From assembly GCA_029062985.1 (NCBI GenBank), contig JAIDPA010000150.1:1-45379 (forward strand): DNA of 45,379 bases, in the 5' to 3' direction. Position 1 is the first letter of the stretch; every line of letters begins with the position of its first letter. A program made the translations under genes and the position numbers. Below, piece by piece: positions 7,396 through 15,633 of the stretch. This DNA is from Muribaculaceae bacterium. Its GTDB lineage: Bacteria > Bacteroidota > Bacteroidia > Bacteroidales > Muribaculaceae. The notes under the pieces were generated by a model that searched no databases, was not told where the DNA came from, and saw only the letters and a program-made list of their open reading frames with translations.

Positions 7396-8071
7396 TTAAA
7401 AACAATTTTACTCAAAAACTATAAAACACCATTTTTTAAATGCAAAACTTGTATCCGTTGCAAAATAAAATTGTCTCTTCCCTTTTATTGCCTACCTTTG
7501 ATGCTTAATCTGCCCCTCATACTAAAACCTATACCCCTCCTCTCTCTCAAAATCCGAACGTTGAACCAGGGGGTATCTCTCTTGCAAAGTGAACCGGACC
7601 AAACTCCGAACCAACTCCGTAAACCTCTGGAATATAGCCGGTAAGATGATATAAGGAAAGAAAATCTTGGTCCACAAGTGGACCATAACTACATCTTTAG
7701 GAAAGAAAAAATCAACTTTTGCGATTGTAAGTAACTCAAATCCCTCCCATCCGCTTTGCTATAATTGCGAAAGTAAAAAATTCAACTAATACATAAATCC
7801 TAACAACCATAAAGGGATCTTATTGCCGACACCATATTCAAGGTTATCTGCCAAGACGCTGCGATATTTAGTAAACACGTTCCATAACTTACTAATTTTC
7901 GCAATGATATAAAAATCTTTCTTTCTAAAGAAAGATTTTTACTGATTTTTTTCTTTCCAAAGAAAGATTTTTATAATAATCAGACTGTCAGAGCTCTATA
8001 TCTATATTTCTGTTCAATTACTTTAATTTCTAACAAATCTCAAAAAACATATCTCTAAGGGATGCTTATAC
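7396..8071. other. Gene-poor stretch with orphan promoter and palindromes
   Basis: No supported gene lies here. A well-formed plus-strand promoter, TTG-N19-TACCTTTG (7471-7500), is followed at once by a 47-codon ORF (7501-7644) that looks like low-complexity sequence and matches nothing I know. GGTCCACAAGTGGACC (7669-7684) is a palindrome except for its centre. At about 7915-7975 two hairpins built on AAATCTTTCTTT/AAAGAAAGATTT arms follow each other and probably terminate the RelE/Phd transcript. Confidence 0.5.
7915..7975 (-). terminator. Tandem hairpins after the phd-relE operon
   Basis: Two successive inverted repeats share the arms AAAATCTTTCTTT and AAAGAAAGATTTTT. They lie ~100 nt downstream of the original toxin stop on the minus strand and are T-rich on both strands, so they could terminate in either direction. 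Confidence 0.5.
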
Positions 8072-8424
8072 TCATAACCCTAAGTCTTTTACAATTTTTT
8101 GAATCAGTGCTACATCAACAGTAGAAAAATCTGCTTTGTCATATATGTCTATAAGGTAAATTCTCCCCATACTTTCATTTACAACTTTTCATTTACAACT
8201 AAAGTATATGTAATCACTCTTGCACCTCCTGATTTTCCTCTTCCCTTTGACTTAATCGACATCCTTATTTTACGGATTCCAGGAGTGAGTTCATCTCCTT
8301 GAAAGGGATTTTCCTGTAATGATTGTGAAAAGTCAATGAGATCCTGTTTTAATGATCTGTGCCTTTTTGATAAAGCCTTAAACGCTTTTTCAAAATCAGG
8401 AGTAGGTATTATATCATAATTCAT
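8072..8424 (-). pseudogene. RelE/ParE-type toxin, frameshifted by 14-bp tandem duplication
   Basis: The N-terminal 81 residues (MNYDIIPTPDFEKAFKALSK ... SKGRGKSGGARVITYTLVVN) are a typical Bacteroidales RelE-family toxin but stop early at 8179. The missing C-terminus continues in another frame directly after it as GRIYLIDIYDKADFSTVDV to a stop at 8072. The break is a perfect tandem copy of a 14-mer (8173-8186 and 8187-8200); removing one copy restores a normal ~110-residue toxin. RelE toxins are ribosome-dependent mRNA nucleases, and loss of the C-terminal catalytic part should inactivate it. The ATG at 8424 is preferred to 8469 because it overlaps the antitoxin end by 11 nt and fits the family. 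Confidence 0.88.
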
Positions 8425-8647
8425 CAAACATATCTTGAATAGTCCTACGGGGAAGTTTCCCCTCTTCAATCATCTTTACCTGCTCAAGACCCTTACAAAT
8501 TCTGGTTGTCAACGAGTCTTCTTTTGAAACCGGAGTTATCTTAAATATACCCAGACGGGAGGAAATCAACACAGATTCTCCCTCAAGAGCCTTTGTCAGT
8601 ATTTTTGTCTGATTAGCTCTAAAATCTCTTGCACTTATTATTTCCAT
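8414..8647 (-). CDS. Phd/YefM-type antitoxin
   Basis: The 77-residue protein begins MEIISARDFRANQTKIL and continues with GESVLISSRLGIFKITPV, the usual DNA-binding N-terminal half of Phd/YefM antitoxins; the C-terminal part would wrap the toxin. It is the first gene of a two-gene operon, overlapping the RelE-type toxin by 11 nt. A near-perfect palindrome just upstream overlaps a possible -7 box and is a good candidate operator for autorepression. Because the toxin is frameshifted, the antitoxin may now be relieved of selection or may neutralise related toxins. Confidence 0.85.
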   Translation of the reverse strand: MEIISARDFRANQTKILTKALEGESVLISSRLGIFKITPVSKEDSLTTRICKGLEQVKMIEEGKLPRRTIQDMFDEL

Positions 8648-8661
8648 ATAATTAAAATTTA

Positions 8662-8681
8662 GTTATTTTTGCAAATATAAC
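8662..8681 (-). promoter_or_regulatory. Palindromic operator/promoter of the Phd-RelE operon
   Basis: GTTATTTTTGCAAATATAAC matches its own reverse complement at 18 of 20 positions. On the minus strand it contains TATATTTG, fitting the TAnnTTTG -7 box, 15 nt before the antitoxin ATG. Overlap of palindrome and promoter is the usual design for autoregulated antitoxins. Confidence 0.6.
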
Positions 8682-8768
8682 AAATGGTAGCCAATTTGGT
8701 ACACAAATTACTAAATTTTATTTTTTGTTTTTACCCCTGCCGAGGAAAGAGATTTGACGTTTTTTTAT

Positions 8769-8776
8769 TACTTTTG
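8769..8776 (+). promoter_or_regulatory. -7 box upstream of pyrC
   Basis: TACTTTTG fits the Bacteroidota -7 consensus; no clear -33 TTTG at the usual distance. It implies an ~80-nt leader ending in the AT-rich run TTTTTCAATTTTCAATTCATC before the pyrC ATG. Confidence 0.5.
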
Positions 8777-8857
8777 CAATTGAGGAGCGAGGCTTAAGGC
8801 TTCTCCGCAAAAGCTATTATAATTTTCAAATCTCATTTTTCAATTTTCAATTCATCT

Positions 8858-10156
8858 ATGCCTTCTATACTTATAAAAAATGCCAACGTCTGGACCGAAG
8901 GACGCTTCATCAATGCCGACGTGGAGATAAGAAACGGTGTCGTTACCGCTCTTGACCCCGTTGCCTCCTCCCCTCTAAATTCCTCCCGTCATCTCCCTCC
9001 GTCTGCCGAAATCATCAATGCCAAGGGCATGTATATCCTGCCCGGACTCGTAGACATGCACGTCCATTTCCGCGAACCCGGCTATTCATATAAGGAAACT
9101 ATCAAGACAGGCTCCGAAGCTGCCGCTGCCGGAGGATTCACAACTGTCTGCACCATGCCCAACCTGAATCCAGCCCCCGACTCTCCCGAGAACCTCCTGA
9201 AGCAACTGGAAATAATACGTCGTGATGCAGTTGTCGAAGTGCTTCCTTACGCTACAATCACACGCCTGCGTATGGGCAAGGAACTTGTCGACTATGAGGC
9301 TGTCGCTGCTGATGTCTGCGGTTTCTCCGACGACGGCACCGGCGTGCAGGATGATGAAGTCATGCGTCGCGCAATGACTGAAATCGCAAAAACCGGAAAG
9401 ATTCTTGCTGCCCACTGTGAAGTGGAGGCTCTCCTCAACAAAGGGTATATCCACGACGGAACATACGCTCAGAAAAACAACCACCGCGGAATATGTTCGG
9501 AATCGGAATGGAAGGAAGTGGAACGCGATATAAAATTGGCTGAAGAAACGGGCTGCCGTCTCCACGTCTGCCACATATCCACCAAAGAGAGCGTAGCATT
9601 GATTCGCGATGCGAAAGCACGCGGAGTCAGAGTCACCTGCGAGACGGGTCCGCATTATCTGACTTTCTGCGATGAAGATCTGAAGGAAGATGGTCGCTTC
9701 AAGATGAATCCTCCTATCAGAAGCCGTGCTGACCGCGATGCCCTGCGTGAGGGAGTAGCCGACGGAACTATCGACGTCATTTCTACCGACCATGCTCCTC
9801 ATTCCGAAACAGAGAAAGCTAAGGGGCTTGAGAAAAGCGCGATGGGAGTGGTCGGTCTTGAAACCTCTTTCGCCGCAGTCTACACGACAATGGTGAAACC
9901 GGGTCTTATTTCCATGGAGCGTCTTGCCCATCTGATGTCGACCAACGCACGTGCCATCCTCGGTCTCCCTGCCGCCGGCGGTATAAAACCCGGAGTGCCT
10001 GCCGACCTCACACTGCTTTCCGGCGCCGGCACATCAATCGTCGACCCCCTGACCTTCCGCTCAATGGGGAAAGCCACACCCTATGCCGGACTCGAACTTT
10101 CCGGACACGTCGCTGCCACAATGTGCGCCGGGGAATGGGTCTTTAATAGGCTTTAG
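8858..10156 (+). CDS. pyrC: Dihydroorotase
   Basis: The 432-residue protein cyclises carbamoyl aspartate to dihydroorotate, the third step of UMP synthesis, in the cytoplasm. Metal-binding and active-site motifs of the amidohydrolase fold are present: DMHVHFREPG (around residue 67), the loop DDGTGVQDDEVMRRAM, and STDHAPHS near residue 310. The length is normal for the bacterial class I type. It begins the pyrimidine block but has its own promoter, and is separated from carA by a repeat-derived hairpin and a second promoter, so it is probably a separate transcript. The stop codon lies inside the first unit of the downstream repeat array. Confidence 0.95.
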   Translation: MPSILIKNANVWTEGRFINADVEIRNGVVTALDPVASSPLNSSRHLPPSAEIINAKGMYILPGLVDMHVHFREPGYSYKETIKTGSEAAAAGGFTTVCTMPNLNPAPDSPENLLKQLEIIRRDAVVEVLPYATITRLRMGKELVDYEAVAADVCGFSDDGTGVQDDEVMRRAMTEIAKTGKILAAHCEVEALLNKGYIHDGTYAQKNNHRGICSESEWKEVERDIKLAEETGCRLHVCHISTKESVALIRDAKARGVRVTCETGPHYLTFCDEDLKEDGRFKMNPPIRSRADRDALREGVADGTIDVISTDHAPHSETEKAKGLEKSAMGVVGLETSFAAVYTTMVKPGLISMERLAHLMSTNARAILGLPAAGGIKPGVPADLTLLSGAGTSIVDPLTFRSMGKATPYAGLELSGHVAATMCAGEWVFNRL

Positions 10157-10266
10157 GCTCAAGGCTTTAGGCTTTAGGCTCAAGGCTTTAGGCTCAAGGA
10201 TTTAGGCTCGAGCCTAATGCCTAATGCCTAATGCCTAATGCCTAACACCTACAGCCTAATGCCTAA
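10147..10266. repeat. Heptamer repeat array forming a long hairpin (pyrC 3' end)
   Basis: The first half consists of TTTAGGC-type units (AGGCTTTAGGCTCAAGG...), the second of GCCTAAT units repeated about five times. The halves are complementary and meet at the perfect palindrome TTAGGCTCGAGCCTAA. Short tandem heptamers of this kind vary in copy number, and the folded transcript could act as a terminator or mRNA stabiliser for pyrC. There are no spacers, so this is not a CRISPR array. Confidence 0.75.
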
Positions 10267-10283
10267 AAAATTTGTATTAGATT

Positions 10284-10313
10284 TTGGCATGTCGTGTTTT
10301 TTCATTAACTTTG
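10284..10313 (+). promoter_or_regulatory. Promoter of the carA leader
   Basis: TTG (10284-10286), a 19-nt spacer and TAACTTTG (10306-10313) form a textbook Bacteroidota promoter. Transcription should begin near 10318-10321, some 240 nt before carA. Confidence 0.75.
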
Positions 10314-10321
10314 CACGCAAA

Positions 10322-10463
10322 ATGAATGACATGACGACATCAATCACAGGTCGATACTTGTTGGTTCTGCTTAACGCGCAGTCTTTTAACGGAAGCTTTT
10401 GCCGTCCGGCAACTTCCTTTTTTTGATATTTCAGGGCAACTCGTCTGAGGGTTGCCCTTTTTT
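10322..10463 (+). promoter_or_regulatory. Attenuator-like leader with leader ORF and two terminators before carA
   Basis: A 34-codon ORF (10322-10426; an inner ATG at 10331) ends ...CRPATSFF, with its last codons formed by the T run of the first terminator. Hairpin 1 (10391-10417) has stems GGAAG/CTTCC and TTGCC/GGCAA around a GTCC loop and is followed by seven T. Hairpin 2 (10434-10457) has stem GGGCAAC/GTTGCCC followed by six T. The 3' arm of hairpin 1 (GGCAAC) can also pair with GTTGCC of hairpin 2, so the folds may exclude each other. A ribosome on the leader ORF would open hairpin 1, the logic of enteric pyrBI attenuation. Mechanism is inference. Confidence 0.65.
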
Positions 10464-10561
10464 GTATCCTGCGCTCAGGTAAGTATCCCTCGAGGTAGTG
10501 TCAGAAAGTCTGAATGGATTAAGCGGCAGAAAAAAGAAACAAATCAATATACACTTTGAAA

Positions 10562-11638
10562 ATGAAACCCTACACAAAAAAACTTGTCCTTGAGGACGGC
10601 AGCGAATTCCCCGGCTACGGATTCGCATCCGACACCGAAAGAGTGGGTGAACTCGTCTTCAACACTTCTATGGTGGGCTATCAGGAAATCTTATCAGACC
10701 CCTCATACGCCGACCAGATTATTGTGATGACGTATCCCCTGATAGGAAACTATGGAATCACCGATGAAGACTACGAAACCAAGTTTCCATCTATCGGAGG
10801 CATGATTGTGAAGGAAAATAATGATTCTCCCTCCAACTTCCGCTACACCAAAACCCTCTCGGAAACCCTTGAGGAAAACAATATACCGGCTATCAGCGGA
10901 ATCGACACAAGAAAACTTACCCGCATTCTGCGGGATGCACAGGGCATCAGAGCCATAATCACCGACATCTCCACTCCTACCGAAGAGGCTGTCAGCAAAA
11001 TCAAAGCAAAGGAGCGTCCGCGCAATCTTGTCAGCCGTGTCAGCTGCAAGAAGCGCTGGTTTGCACGCACGACAGGCTACAAATATGATATCGTGGCGAT
11101 TGACTGCGGAATGAAATACAACATGGTGAGAAGTCTGAACGCTCACAACTGCAACGTGACAGTCGTGCCTTGGAACACCTCTGCCGAACAGATTCTTGCT
11201 TTTAATCCAGACGGAGTGCTCATCTCAAACGGTCCGGGTTCTCCCGAAGATGTGCCTGAAGTGGTGGAGACTATCCGGCAGCTTCGTGGCAAGGTCCCCA
11301 TGTTCGGCATCTGCCTCGGTCATCAGCTCATTGCCCTTGCCTACGGCGCGAAGATCAACCCTATAAACCCGGGGCATCGCGGAGGCAACCATCCCGTAAA
11401 AGACCTCACCAACGGGAAAGTGCTTATCACCGCACAGAATCATGGCTATGCAGTCGATAAGGATTCCGTAAAAGACACTCGTCTGGAAATCACCCATATT
11501 AATCTCCTTGACAACACTGTCGAAGGTTGCCGCTGTGTGGCTGACAAGGTGATGTCGGTGCAATTCCATCCCGAGAGCGCTCCCGGTCCGCAGGATTCAA
11601 TTCATCTGTTTGAGAATTTCATTGATCTCGTGAAATAA
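10562..11638 (+). CDS. carA: Carbamoyl-phosphate synthase, small (glutaminase) subunit
   Basis: CarA takes ammonia from glutamine and passes it to CarB for carbamoyl phosphate, shared by pyrimidine and arginine synthesis. The N-terminal CarA domain (LVLEDGSEFPGYGF, TSMVGYQEILSDPSY) is followed by a class I glutamine amidotransferase domain with NGPGSPED, the nucleophile loop FGICLGHQ and VQFHPES, giving an intact Cys-His-Glu set. Length (358) is normal. The ATG at 10562 is preferred to the TTG at 10556 in the ORF track, because the family starts close to MKPYTKKLVLEDG. It heads a carA-carB-pyrKDFEB run 45 nt before carB, under control of the attenuator-like leader. Confidence 0.95.
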   Translation: MKPYTKKLVLEDGSEFPGYGFASDTERVGELVFNTSMVGYQEILSDPSYADQIIVMTYPLIGNYGITDEDYETKFPSIGGMIVKENNDSPSNFRYTKTLSETLEENNIPAISGIDTRKLTRILRDAQGIRAIITDISTPTEEAVSKIKAKERPRNLVSRVSCKKRWFARTTGYKYDIVAIDCGMKYNMVRSLNAHNCNVTVVPWNTSAEQILAFNPDGVLISNGPGSPEDVPEVVETIRQLRGKVPMFGICLGHQLIALAYGAKINPINPGHRGGNHPVKDLTNGKVLITAQNHGYAVDKDSVKDTRLEITHINLLDNTVEGCRCVADKVMSVQFHPESAPGPQDSIHLFENFIDLVK

Positions 11639-11683
11639 TTCCCTGTTTTAAATTTCATCTTTAATTTTTCAATTTCATAGGCT

Positions 11684-14600
11684 ATGCCGAAACGTAAAGA
11701 TATAAAGAAAGTAATGGTGATTGGCAGCGGACCGATTGTCGTAGGTCAGGCTGCGGAATTCGATTATGCCGGCACTCAGGCTTGCGCTGCCCTCAAGGAA
11801 GAGGGGTATGAGGTGGTGCTTGTCAACTCCAACCCGGCTACCATCATGACTGACCCCGAGATTGCCCACAAAGTGTATATGGAACCCCTTACTCTCGAAT
11901 ATGTGGCTAAGATCGTGCGCTACGAACGTCCCGATGCCATCGTGCCGGGTCTCGGAGGTCAGACCGGTCTTAACCTTGCCGTGCAGCTTGCAAAGAAGGG
12001 TGTGCTTGAAGAATGCGGAGTGGAGATTCTCGGCACATCTTTCGACAGCATCGAGCGTGCCGAAGACCGCGAACTTTTTAAAGAACTTTGCGAAAGCATC
12101 GGCGAACCGGTGCTCCCCAGCGACGTTGCCTCAAGCATCGACCATGCTGCGGAGATTGCTGAAAAGATAGGCTACCCGGTGATTCTGCGTCCTGCATTCA
12201 CCCTCGGAGGCACCGGCGGCGGCTTTGCCGACAATGAGAAGGAACTGCGCGAACTGATGCGAACTGCCCTCGACCTCTCCCCCGTGCATCAGGTCCTCGT
12301 AGAGAAGAGTATAAAGGGTTTTAAGGAAATTGAGTTTGAGGTGATGCGCGATGCCAACGACACGGTAATAGCCATCTGCTCGATGGAAAACCTTGACCCC
12401 GTCGGCGTGCATACGGGAGATTCAATCGTTGTGGCGCCCGCTCAGACACTTTCCAATAAGGAATATCAGCTCCTGCGCGACAGTGCCCTCAAGCTTATAC
12501 GCGCCCTGAAGATTGAAGGAGGCTGCAATGTTCAGTTCGCTCTTGATCCCCTATCTTTCGATTATTATCTTATCGAGGTCAATCCTCGTGTGTCGCGTTC
12601 TTCAGCGCTTGCCTCCAAAGCATCGGGCTATCCCATTGCTCGTGTCAGCGCGAAAATTGCAGTCGGGCTCCACCTTGATGAAATTGACCTCGGGCATATT
12701 CCGGCAAGCTTCGAGCCGACGCTTGATTACGTCGTGACCAAGATTGCACGCTTCCCCTTCGATAAATTCGCTGACGCCTCCAATGAACTCGGCACTCAGA
12801 TGAAAGCCACGGGCGAGGTGATGAGTATCGGACGCACAATGGAGGAATCCCTTCTGAAAGCTGTCCGTTCGCTTGAGACGGGTGTATGCCATCTCCATAA
12901 CAAGAAATTTGACGAGATGCCCACCAATGAGATGCTTGACTACATCCGTCACGCCACAGACGACCGCATCTATGCCCTTGCCGAACTCATGCGCCGCGAT
13001 GTTGACGCCGGAATTATCTATAACCGCACCAAAATCGACATGTTCTTCCTTGATAAAATCAAAAACATTGTTGATTTCGAAAATGTATTGCGTGCGAACC
13101 CTGTCGACATAGAAGTGCTCAAAGAGGCAAAGGAAATTGGGTTCAGCGATAAATTCATTGGTCAGGTCTGGGGCAAGACTGAAGCGGAAATATATCAGCT
13201 GCGTAAGGAAGCAGGCATCCGCCCTGTCTATAAGATGATTGATTCCTGCGGTGCGGAATTTCATGCCAAGACCAACTATTTCTATTCCACCTACGACAGC
13301 GAGAACGAATCAGTGCCGTCTGAGAGGAAAAAGATTGTCGTGCTCGGTTCCGGTCCGATCCGAATCGGTCAGGGCGTGGAATTTGATTATTCCACAGTGC
13401 ATGCCATCTGGTCAATACGCAAGGCGGGCTACGAGGCAATCATCATCAACAATAACCCGGAGACTGTATCGACCGACCATACGACAGGCGATAAGCTCTA
13501 TTTTGAGCCTCTGACCGTGGAAGACGTCATGAATGTGCTCGACCTCGAAAAACCGGTTGGCGTGATTGTCTCCCTTGGCGGACAGACAGCCATTAATCTT
13601 GCGGAACCTCTCGCTGCCCTCGGAGCGCCCATAATCGGCACCGGAATCGAGGCTATAAGAAATGCGGAAGACCGCGGCTGTTTTGAAGCCATCATGGAGA
13701 AGCTCGGCATCCCGCAGCCCGAAGGTGTGGCAGTCACTCACATTGAAGAGGGTGTCGAGGCTGCTGCACGCATCGGCTATCCCGTGCTTGTGCGCCCGAG
13801 CTATGTGCTTGGCGGACGCGCAATGCAGATTGTCAGCAACGAGGAGCAGCTGCGCCATTACCTTCACACTGCCGTTGAAATCAACGTCGAGCATCCCGTG
13901 CTTGTCGATAAATATATCATGGGTAAAGAACTCGAGGTCGATGCCGTATGCGACGGAACAGATGTCTTCGTGCCCGGCATAATGGAGCACGTAGAGCACA
14001 CAGGTGTACACTCCGGCGACTCCATCAGCGTCTACCCCACTTTCAGCGTAAGCCACGAAGTGAAGCAGAAAATACTCGACTACACCGTGCGTCTCGGGCG
14101 TGAGATAGGAATAAAGGGTCTCTATAACATCCAGTTTATTGTTGACTCTAAGGATAATGTCTATGTGATTGAGGTCAATCCCCGCTCATCGCGCACAGTG
14201 CCCTTCCTGTCGAAAGCCACCGGTGTGCATCTCGCCGACATAGCCACAAGAGTGATGCTCGGACACTCCCTTAAAGAACAGGGCATAGATATTCTCTATC
14301 CCGAAGAGAAAAAGCGCTGGTTTGTCAAGACCCCTGCCTTCTCATTCTCCAAGTTGCGCGGAATGGATTCCTACCTCTCTCCGGAAATGAAATCCACGGG
14401 TGAGGCTATCGGTTACGACAAATCGCTCAAGCGCGCTTTGTATAAATCACTCCAGGCGTCAGGTATGACTGTCGCAAACTACGGCACTATCCTCGTGACC
14501 ATCGGCGATTCCGATAAACAGCGTGCCCTCCCCCTCATCCGCCGCTTCTATCAGCTCGGTTTCAACGTGGAAGCTACTTGCGGCACAGCCAATTTCCTGC

Positions 14601-14869
14601 GTGCCAACGGAATCCGCACACGCTTACTGCATAAGCTCAGCGAGGGGAGCGACGACATCACGGCTTCTCTTCGTCAGGGTCACGTCAACTACGTCATCAA
14701 CACCATGGAGCTTGCCGCCGACCATTCTCACCGTGACGGCTTCTATATCCGGCGGACGGCTGTCGACAATAATATTACCGTCTTCACCTCTCTGGAGACT
14801 GTGGAGGTGCTCCTTGATGTGCTTGAAGATATAACCATGAAGGTATCCACTATTGATGCCGAAGATTAA
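11684..14869 (+). CDS. carB: Carbamoyl-phosphate synthase, large subunit
   Basis: The 1061-residue protein has the duplicated ATP-grasp structure of CarB: the first half begins [20 protein letters not shown], the second repeats it as [20 protein letters not shown] near residue 550, and a C-terminal allosteric domain follows (from about 930). It makes carbamoyl phosphate from bicarbonate, ATP and ammonia delivered by CarA. The length is full and no disruption is seen. It lies 45 nt after carA and 11 nt before pyrK. The AT-rich tract ending TTTTTCAATTTCATAGGCT before its ATG replaces a Shine-Dalgarno site, as common in Bacteroidota. Confidence 0.96.
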   Translation: MPKRKDIKKVMVIGSGPIVVGQAAEFDYAGTQACAALKEEGYEVVLVNSNPATIMTDPEIAHKVYMEPLTLEYVAKIVRYERPDAIVPGLGGQTGLNLAVQLAKKGVLEECGVEILGTSFDSIERAEDRELFKELCESIGEPVLPSDVASSIDHAAEIAEKIGYPVILRPAFTLGGTGGGFADNEKELRELMRTALDLSPVHQVLVEKSIKGFKEIEFEVMRDANDTVIAICSMENLDPVGVHTGDSIVVAPAQTLSNKEYQLLRDSALKLIRALKIEGGCNVQFALDPLSFDYYLIEVNPRVSRSSALASKASGYPIARVSAKIAVGLHLDEIDLGHIPASFEPTLDYVVTKIARFPFDKFADASNELGTQMKATGEVMSIGRTMEESLLKAVRSLETGVCHLHNKKFDEMPTNEMLDYIRHATDDRIYALAELMRRDVDAGIIYNRTKIDMFFLDKIKNIVDFENVLRANPVDIEVLKEAKEIGFSDKFIGQVWGKTEAEIYQLRKEAGIRPVYKMIDSCGAEFHAKTNYFYSTYDSENESVPSERKKIVVLGSGPIRIGQGVEFDYSTVHAIWSIRKAGYEAIIINNNPETVSTDHTTGDKLYFEPLTVEDVMNVLDLEKPVGVIVSLGGQTAINLAEPLAALGAPIIGTGIEAIRNAEDRGCFEAIMEKLGIPQPEGVAVTHIEEGVEAAARIGYPVLVRPSYVLGGRAMQIVSNEEQLRHYLHTAVEINVEHPVLVDKYIMGKELEVDAVCDGTDVFVPGIMEHVEHTGVHSGDSISVYPTFSVSHEVKQKILDYTVRLGREIGIKGLYNIQFIVDSKDNVYVIEVNPRSSRTVPFLSKATGVHLADIATRVMLGHSLKEQGIDILYPEEKKRWFVKTPAFSFSKLRGMDSYLSPEMKSTGEAIGYDKSLKRALYKSLQASGMTVANYGTILVTIGDSDKQRALPLIRRFYQLGFNVEATCGTANFLRANGIRTRLLHKLSEGSDDITASLRQGHVNYVINTMELAADHSHRDGFYIRRTAVDNNITVFTSLETVEVLLDVLEDITMKVSTIDAED

Positions 14870-14880
14870 AATCAGTTATC

Positions 14881-15633
14881 ATGAATATCAGAAACATATA
14901 TACTGTGGTCAGCAACCGCCAGCTCACCTATAAGACATGGGTGATGACTCTGAGGGGCGACACTGGCGCAATCACCGCTCCGGGACAGTTCGTAAACGTG
15001 GCAATTCCCGGGAAATATCTCCGCCGCCCAATCTCTATATGCGATTATTCGCATGAGCGCGGAGAAATTGTTCTCCTCTACGATGTCGTAGGAGAAGGGA
15101 CAAAGGCAATGAGCGGCATGAAGGAAGGGGAAAATGTGGATATGCTTGTCGGACTCGGAAACGGATTCACCGTTTCCGGTTCGTTCCGGCGCCCTATCCT
15201 TCTCGGAGGCGGCATAGGATGTGCCCCACTGCTTAACCTTGCACGCACATTGGTAAGAAACGGGAAAAATCCCGTTGCAATACTGGGCTATAACACTGCT
15301 GCCGACAGCTTCGGAATGGATCGCTGGTTTGAGGAAATCGGTGTGGAGGCATACATAGCTACTGTCGACGGTTCGGCAGGCACTAAAGGATTCGTAACCG
15401 ATGTCATAACTTCCAAAAGAATAAAAGGTGATTATTTCCATTCCTGCGGACCGATGCCTATGCTCAAAGCGCTCTGCAACTCTCTGGAAATGCCGGGCGA
15501 AGTAAGCATTGAAAGTCGCATGGGTTGTGGGTTCGGAGCTTGTGTCTGCTGCACGGTGGAAACACGCGACGGCGCCCGCAGGATTTGTAAGGATGGTCCT
15601 ATTTTCAGAAAGGAGGAGTTGATATGGAAATGA
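14881..15633 (+). CDS. pyrK: Dihydroorotate dehydrogenase B, electron transfer subunit
   Basis: The 250-residue PyrK carries FAD and a 2Fe-2S cluster and passes electrons from the PyrD FMN to NAD. The N-terminal flavin-binding part (PGQFVNVAIP, RRPISICDY) is followed by an NAD-binding segment (LLGGGIGCAPLLNLA) and the C-terminal cluster ligands in GCGFGACVCCTVE plus a later Cys in RRICKDGP. Start at ATG 14881, 11 nt after carB. The 3' end overlaps pyrD by 10 nt, matching the two-subunit PyrD-PyrK complex. Presence of PyrK shows the NAD-linked class 1B enzyme is used, suited to anaerobic growth. Confidence 0.94.
   Translation: MNIRNIYTVVSNRQLTYKTWVMTLRGDTGAITAPGQFVNVAIPGKYLRRPISICDYSHERGEIVLLYDVVGEGTKAMSGMKEGENVDMLVGLGNGFTVSGSFRRPILLGGGIGCAPLLNLARTLVRNGKNPVAILGYNTAADSFGMDRWFEEIGVEAYIATVDGSAGTKGFVTDVITSKRIKGDYFHSCGPMPMLKALCNSLEMPGEVSIESRMGCGFGACVCCTVETRDGARRICKDGPIFRKEELIWK

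Noticed and set aside
9086-9931. 281-codon ORF antisense to pyrC
   Set aside because: Composition and Cys/His/Phe-rich sequence are typical of a shadow frame; pyrC covers it fully.
10147-10266. CRISPR array
   Set aside because: Units are 7-14 bp, contiguous, without spacers of regular length; it is a short tandem repeat hairpin. The same holds for 27353-27486.
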